This document shows positions 50,500-51,464 of a stretch of 51,464 bases of DNA, in pieces. How positions within the stretch are numbered: position 1 is the first letter of the stretch; each line of letters starts with the position of its first letter. The stretch is taken from the NCBI GenBank assembly GCA_945901245.1, contig CAMDKY010000010.1:1-51464 (forward strand), given 5' to 3'. Position numbers and translations under genes: made by a program. Origin of the DNA: Polynucleobacter meluiroseus (lineage in GTDB: Bacteria; Pseudomonadota; Gammaproteobacteria; Burkholderiales; Burkholderiaceae). The notes below the pieces were generated by a model that did not search any database, was not told the origin of the DNA, and saw only the letters and a program-made list of their open reading frames with translations.

Positions 50500-51201
50500 T
50501 TAAACCTTTATTTTAAATGGCGTGAAATTGGTGTGGGTGTCGTAGTAATCTTCATTTTCTTTTTTCTTCAAAAATCCAACCACCGCATACGTCAGGGGCG
50601 TCGCTAAGACCTCCCACAGGGTTTTTAGAACATATTGGGCTAAGGCCACCTGAATAATCTGACTGGTTGACCAAATGCCATAAAACGCAATCACATAAAA
50701 AAGGCTGGAATCAACCAACTCCCCAACTGCAGTAGAGCCAATCGTACGCGTCCATAAATGCTTGCCTTGGGTAAAAATTTTCATCTTCGCCATGACGTAG
50801 CTATTGGATAAGCTACCGCACCAGAAAGCAATCATCGATCCTAATGCAATCCGCCAGGAATTTCCAAATACTGTCTCCAGTCCACTCTGGTAACTGGCCA
50901 TATGGGATCCTGGTGCGACAGGCAATGCAATTACCACTTGCGCCATCAGGGCGGCAAATGCGAGCGCAGCAAACCCCACCCACACTGCCCTGCGATCATG
51001 GGCATACCCATAGACTTCGGTCATGATGTCGCCAAAAAAATAGGCAATCGGGAAAAACAAAATACCGGCACCAAAAATGACCGTGCCAAATAATGGCAAA
51101 TCCAGCGTGGCTACCTTACCAGCGCCAATGAAATTACTACACAGCAACACCACTACAAAAGCGGCAAGCAATAAATCGTAATAACGGTGGCGGCGTTGCA
51201 T
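50500..51201 (-). CDS. yhhQ: Queuosine precursor transporter (YhhQ family)
   Basis: A 233-residue inner-membrane protein with about six helices. YhhQ proteins (VUT superfamily) import queuosine precursors such as preQ0 and preQ1. Signatures are [21 protein letters not shown] (near residue 60) and [17 protein letters not shown] (near 155). The tail is cytoplasmic and basic-acidic. It ends two bases before the msrP start on the same strand, so it heads the minus-strand run, although function does not connect it to MsrPQ. No preQ1 riboswitch was recognised upstream. Confidence 0.92.
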   Translation of the reverse strand: MQRRHRYYDLLLAAFVVVLLCSNFIGAGKVATLDLPLFGTVIFGAGILFFPIAYFFGDIMTEVYGYAHDRRAVWVGFAALAFAALMAQVVIALPVAPGSHMASYQSGLETVFGNSWRIALGSMIAFWCGSLSNSYVMAKMKIFTQGKHLWTRTIGSTAVGELVDSSLFYVIAFYGIWSTSQIIQVALAQYVLKTLWEVLATPLTYAVVGFLKKKENEDYYDTHTNFTPFKIKV

Positions 51202-51296
51202 GGGTTTTGGGTGGGTACTAACAGCAGGTTTAGGCTAAAAGTTGGATAATCAATAGGATAGCTGGATTTAACAAAAACCACAGGAAATGCCGATAG

Positions 51297-51464
51297 ATGA
51301 GTAAGCCAATTTTTCACTGGGAAGACCCTTTAATGCTGGACACCCAGCTCAGCAGCGAAGAGCGTATGGTTCGAGATGCCGCCTTTGAATATGCCCAGGG
51401 AAGCTTGGCCCCGCGGGTGCATGACGCCTTTCGCAATGAATCGACGGATCCCGCTATCTTCCGT
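51297..51464 (+). CDS. gcdH: Acyl-CoA dehydrogenase, probably glutaryl-CoA dehydrogenase, 5' part
   Basis: Only the first 56 residues are inside the window and no stop is reached. The N-terminus FHWEDPLMLDTQLSSEERMV and the following RNESTDPAIF resemble glutaryl-CoA dehydrogenase, a flavoenzyme of lysine and tryptophan breakdown that yields crotonyl-CoA. CAGGAAA stands before the ATG, supporting this start. The gene is divergent from yhhQ across 95 bases. The gene symbol rests on the N-terminal pattern alone. Confidence 0.7.
   Translation, partial: MSKPIFHWEDPLMLDTQLSSEERMVRDAAFEYAQGSLAPRVHDAFRNESTDPAIFR

Noticed and set aside
51202-51296. Possible preQ1 riboswitch upstream of the queuosine transporter
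   Set aside because: No preQ1-I, -II or -III consensus could be recognised in the leader.

Overview
The window looks like core chromosome of a betaproteobacterium of the Burkholderiaceae, most likely Polynucleobacter or a close relative. This is an inference from protein character, the clpP-clpX-lon-tRNA-Val-ppiD and msrB-yciB-bolA-ppiC orders, compact spacing and moderate GC. No database search was possible. I see no prophage, insertion sequence, CRISPR array or rRNA.

Layout. 1-6.1 kb: protein quality control (clpP 3' end, clpX, lon with a candidate heat-shock promoter, tRNA-Val, and a PpiD-like membrane chaperone that appears to lack its isomerase domain). 6.1-6.8 kb: a VapBC toxin-antitoxin pair with a tandem operator, the clearest accessory insertion. 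6.8-13 kb: tesA-like esterase, ybbA ATPase, purL and a spermidine-synthase-fold protein. 13-16 kb: acnB on the minus strand with an FNR-like site, then a small Imm-like membrane protein. 16-20.3 kb: pyrG-kdsA-eno-ftsB. 20.3-23.2 kb: hslO, gltX and tRNA-Ala-Glu-Asp ending in a strong terminator. 23.2-24.7 kb: an M48 lipoprotein protease and a periplasmic protein built from an apparent internal duplication. 24.7-29.5 kb: a glyoxylate-to-glycerate module (LysR regulator, gcl, hyi, glxR) with a perfect palindrome between regulator and gcl and a hairpin between gcl and hyi. 29.5-33.3 kb: a YqiA-like esterase, a possible 32-residue peptide gene, an HNH protein, a DUF3108 protein, an ion-channel-like protein and a secreted ankyrin protein. 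33.3-37 kb: minus-strand operon mltG-tmk-holB-tatD-ankyrin. 37-45.3 kb: ygfZ, NRDE protein, thioesterase, selO, msrB-yciB-bolA-ppiC-gloA-GNAT-DUF1289 and an eRF1-like protein. 45.5-51.5 kb: ybiT, gamma-glutamyltransferase-like protein, msrPQ, a queuosine-precursor transporter and the 5' end of a glutaryl-CoA dehydrogenase-like gene.

Functional themes are proteostasis and oxidative repair (ClpXP, Lon, Hsp33, MsrB, MsrPQ, SelO), central and nucleotide metabolism (AcnB, enolase, PyrG, PurL) and two-carbon acid assimilation (Gcl-Hyi-GlxR). Translation starts are often non-ATG, several junctions overlap by 1-4 bases, and two essential genes (purL, gltX) have -10-like elements so close to the start codon that leaderless mRNAs are plausible. 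I found no convincing undescribed multi-gene system. The best leads are the isomerase-less PpiD, the leaderless candidates, the acnB FNR-like site, the duplicated periplasmic protein and the 32-codon ORF.
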